NCBI GenBank assembly: GCA_947440735.1
Contig: CANESA010000018.1
Coordinates: forward strand, 1 to 8,095
Direction of reading: 5' to 3'
DNA: 8,095 nucleotides
DNA from: Candidatus Nanopelagicaceae bacterium
GTDB taxonomy: Bacteria; Actinomycetota; Actinomycetes; Nanopelagicales; Nanopelagicaceae
The notes beneath the pieces were generated by a model, which ran no database searches, was not told the DNA's origin, and saw only the letters and a program-made list of their open reading frames with translations. Made by a program: the position numbers and the translations under genes. This document shows positions 6,807-8,095 of this stretch, piece by piece. The first letter of the stretch is position 1. Each line of letters starts with the position of its first letter.

Positions 6807-7322
6807 ATGGCAGCAGGAGATACAACAATCACAATGATCGGCAACCTCGTTGACGATCCCGAGCTACGTTTCACACCATCAGGTGCGGCGGTAGCTAAGT
6901 TCCGCGTTGCTTCAACACCTCGTTACCTCGATAAGGCGACCAATGAATGGAAAGATGGCGAGAGCCTCTTCCTTCAATGCCAAATCTGGCGTCAAGCTGC
7001 AGAGAATGTTGCAGAGTCACTCACAAAGGGAATGCGCGTCATTCTCTCTGGTCGACTTAAGCAACGTTCATACGAAACAAAAGAAGGCGAAAAGCGCACA
7101 GTCTTTGAAGTAGAAGTTGATGAAGTAGGTCCATCTCTACGTAACGCAACCGCTAAGGTCACTCGCGCTCAGCGCGCAGGTGGTGCAGGCGGAAGTGGTG
7201 GATTTGGAGCGGCGGCACCCGCTGCAGCTGATTCATTTAACGACGATCCTTGGGCTGCAGCATCACCTTCACCAGCCGGCGGTGGATGGGCAACCACTAC
7301 CTCCGACGAACCTCCATTCTAA
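6807..7322 (+). CDS. ssb: Single-stranded DNA-binding protein
   Basis: SSB coats single-stranded DNA during replication, recombination and repair and recruits partner proteins through its C-terminal tip. The 171-residue product has an N-terminal OB fold (about 6–112). Its family motifs are [19 protein letters not shown] (8–26), FRVAST (32–37), [19 protein letters not shown] (54–72) and [17 protein letters not shown] (74–90). A flexible glycine/alanine/serine-rich linker (about 124–162) leads to the acidic-aromatic tip SDEPPF (166–171), the conserved partner-binding end. Length and layout are typical of actinobacterial SSB. The ATG at 6807 is preceded by AAGAGG with 5-nt spacing. The location between rpsF and rpsR is the conserved bacterial arrangement. 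Co-transcription with the ribosomal genes is likely, although the spacers on both sides leave room for separate control. Confidence 0.98.
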   Translation: MAAGDTTITMIGNLVDDPELRFTPSGAAVAKFRVASTPRYLDKATNEWKDGESLFLQCQIWRQAAENVAESLTKGMRVILSGRLKQRSYETKEGEKRTVFEVEVDEVGPSLRNATAKVTRAQRAGGAGGSGGFGAAAPAAADSFNDDPWAAASPSPAGGGWATTTSDEPPF

Positions 7323-7355
7323 AAATAGTTTAAAAAAATCGACTAACCATCCATT

Positions 7356-7389
7356 CCTCATGGGTGATCGACAATCGATCGCCGTGAGG
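7356..7389 (+). promoter_or_regulatory. Long imperfect hairpin in the ssb–rpsR spacer
   Basis: In this 87-bp spacer, CCTCAT (7356–7361) pairs with GTGAGG (7384–7389) and GGTGATCG (7363–7370) pairs with CGATCGCC (7376–7383). This leaves one bulged G (7362) and an ACAAT loop: 14 base pairs including two G-U pairs. It is not followed by a T run but by the rpsR Shine-Dalgarno site (AAAAGGAG, 7395–7402), which stays unpaired. An A-rich stretch with TAGTTT (7326–7331, a weak TAnnnT match) lies upstream. The hairpin could be an RNA processing or stability element, or a binding site for a regulator such as S18; the sequence does not decide between these. Confidence 0.6.
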
Positions 7390-7409
7390 GCCCGAAAAGG
7401 AGCACCACA

Positions 7410-7697
7410 ATGGGAGCACGTAATAACCGGAACCTCAAGGAACCGAAGAACAAGGGCGCGAAAGCTGCTGCCCTCAATAAGAAGTTCAAGAAGAAGCCTT
7501 GCAGCTTCTGTCGCGACAAGGTCAGCTATATCGATTACAAAGATATCGCGACCCTTCGTAAGTACATCTCTGATCGCGGCAAAATCCGCGCTCGCCGCGT
7601 CACTGGCGCGTGCACACAACACCAACGCTCGATTGCAACAGCTGTAAAGAACAGCCGTGAAGTTGCACTCTTGCCTTACACATCGACAGCTCGCTAA
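7410..7697 (+). CDS. rpsR: 30S ribosomal protein S18, cysteine-containing (zinc-type) form
   Basis: S18 partners with S6 on the 30S platform. The 95-residue protein has a basic, lysine-rich N-terminal extension (1–29) and the diagnostic S18 core: [10 protein letters not shown] (28–37), [20 protein letters not shown] (40–59), [20 protein letters not shown] (60–79) and REVALLPY (83–90). Cysteines C31, C34 and C68, with H71 nearby, match the C+ (zinc-binding) type. Actinobacteria often also carry a cysteine-free paralogue that replaces this form under zinc shortage, controlled by Zur; no such paralogue is in this window. The ATG at 7410 follows AAAAGGAG with 7-nt spacing. It is a little longer than most S18 proteins because of the N-terminal extension. 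rplI starts 14 nt downstream, and a strong hairpin lies just upstream. Confidence 0.98.
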   Translation: MGARNNRNLKEPKNKGAKAAALNKKFKKKPCSFCRDKVSYIDYKDIATLRKYISDRGKIRARRVTGACTQHQRSIATAVKNSREVALLPYTSTAR

Positions 7698-7711
7698 GGG
7701 GGTAGCCAATA

Positions 7712-8095
7712 ATGAAACTTATTCTTACTCGCGAAGTAGCAAAGCTCGGTAGCGCAGGCGACGTTGTCTCTGTTAAAGATGGTTATGCCCGCAACTTCTT
7801 GTTGCCACGTGGCGTAGCAATCGCATGGTCACTCGGTGGCGAAAAGCAGATCGAAGGAATCCGTCGTGCACGTGCTGCACGCGAAGTCCGCGATATCGAT
7901 CACGCTAAAGAGATCAAGGCTTCCCTTGAGAAGGCATCAATCGTTATCACTGTAAAGGTCGGAGCAAACGGTCGTTTGTTCGGTTCAGTTACAGATAAAG
8001 ATATCGCTGCTGCAATCAAGGCAGCTGCAGGTACAGATATTGATCGTCACAGCATCAAGACTGCTGGACACGTCAAGAAGACTGGCAACCATGCA
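7712..8095 (+). CDS. rplI: 50S ribosomal protein L9, 3'-truncated by the window edge
   Basis: L9 binds 23S rRNA at the base of the L1 stalk and extends from the 50S surface; it helps maintain reading frame. The 128 codons present run open to the last base. The N-terminal RNA-binding domain carries the L9 signature, a glycine-spaced stretch from G13 through DGYARNFLLPRG (23–34). Then come the central helix (about 41–75) and the C-terminal domain with GANGRLFGSVTDKDI (84–98). Full-length L9 is usually near 150 residues, so about 20 are missing beyond the window. The ATG at 7712 is preceded by AAGGGGG (7697–7702), 9 nt upstream, overlapping the rpsR stop. It is therefore translated in tandem with rpsR, 14 nt after it. 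In many bacteria dnaB follows this gene. Confidence 0.97.
   Translation, partial: MKLILTREVAKLGSAGDVVSVKDGYARNFLLPRGVAIAWSLGGEKQIEGIRRARAAREVRDIDHAKEIKASLEKASIVITVKVGANGRLFGSVTDKDIAAAIKAAAGTDIDRHSIKTAGHVKKTGNHA

Noticed and set aside
7321..7339. A/T-rich tract after ssb as a minus-strand terminator (its complement has a T run)
   Set aside because: The neighbouring hairpin is about 16 nt away from the run and there is no minus-strand gene for it to end.
7269..7709. Long minus-strand open frame opposite rpsR
   Set aside because: It lies antisense to the clearly coding rpsR and ssb end, has no family resemblance, and is explained by the codon bias of the plus-strand genes.
1..8095. A new defence, mobile or biosynthetic system
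   Set aside because: All coding space is taken by recognisable housekeeping families in a conserved actinobacterial order; there are no integrases, transposases, direct-repeat arrays or composition breaks visible by eye.

Overview
The window looks like a streamlined chromosomal segment of a low- to mid-GC actinobacterium. The gene order is the main clue: CCA nucleotidyltransferase, MFS protein, DUF5318 protein, class A penicillin-binding protein, GT87-like membrane glycosyltransferase, rpsF, ssb, rpsR, rplI. From memory, the DUF5318–ponA–GT87–rpsF–ssb–rpsR–rplI block matches the oriC-side block of Mycobacterium (Rv0049–Rv0056 region) and Streptomyces. DUF5318 is, to my knowledge, an actinobacterial family. 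By eye the base composition is well below that of those genera, and spacers are short (11–129 bp). That would fit a small-genome aquatic lineage such as the acI/Nanopelagicales group; this placement is an inference.

Layout. Positions 1–1392 (+) hold the 3' part of a tRNA CCA-adding enzyme. It overlaps tail-to-tail by 17 bp with a minus-strand MFS transporter (1376–2650). A 54-bp divergent spacer (2651–2704) separates that gene from a plus-strand series: DUF5318 protein (2705–3121), bifunctional class A PBP (3142–5061) and a polytopic GT-C glycosyltransferase (5073–6281). These three are probably co-expressed cell-envelope genes. A 111-bp leader follows, then the ribosomal/replication group rpsF (6393–6677), ssb (6807–7322), rpsR (7410–7697) and rplI (7712 to the window end, truncated).

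The window joins three functions: tRNA end maturation, peptidoglycan/envelope assembly, and ribosome plus single-strand DNA maintenance. S6 and S18 bind each other on the 30S platform, L9 belongs to the 50S subunit, and SSB serves replication and repair.

I see no mobile elements, CRISPR arrays, tRNA or rRNA genes, broken genes or new defence system. The noteworthy signals are regulatory: two genes whose -10-like hexamers sit exactly where a leaderless mRNA would need them, a 14-bp hairpin between ssb and rpsR that is not a terminator, and a rpsF leader that can pair with its own Shine-Dalgarno sequence and resembles the known S6:S18 autoregulatory motif. No stretch over 300 bases lacks a gene.
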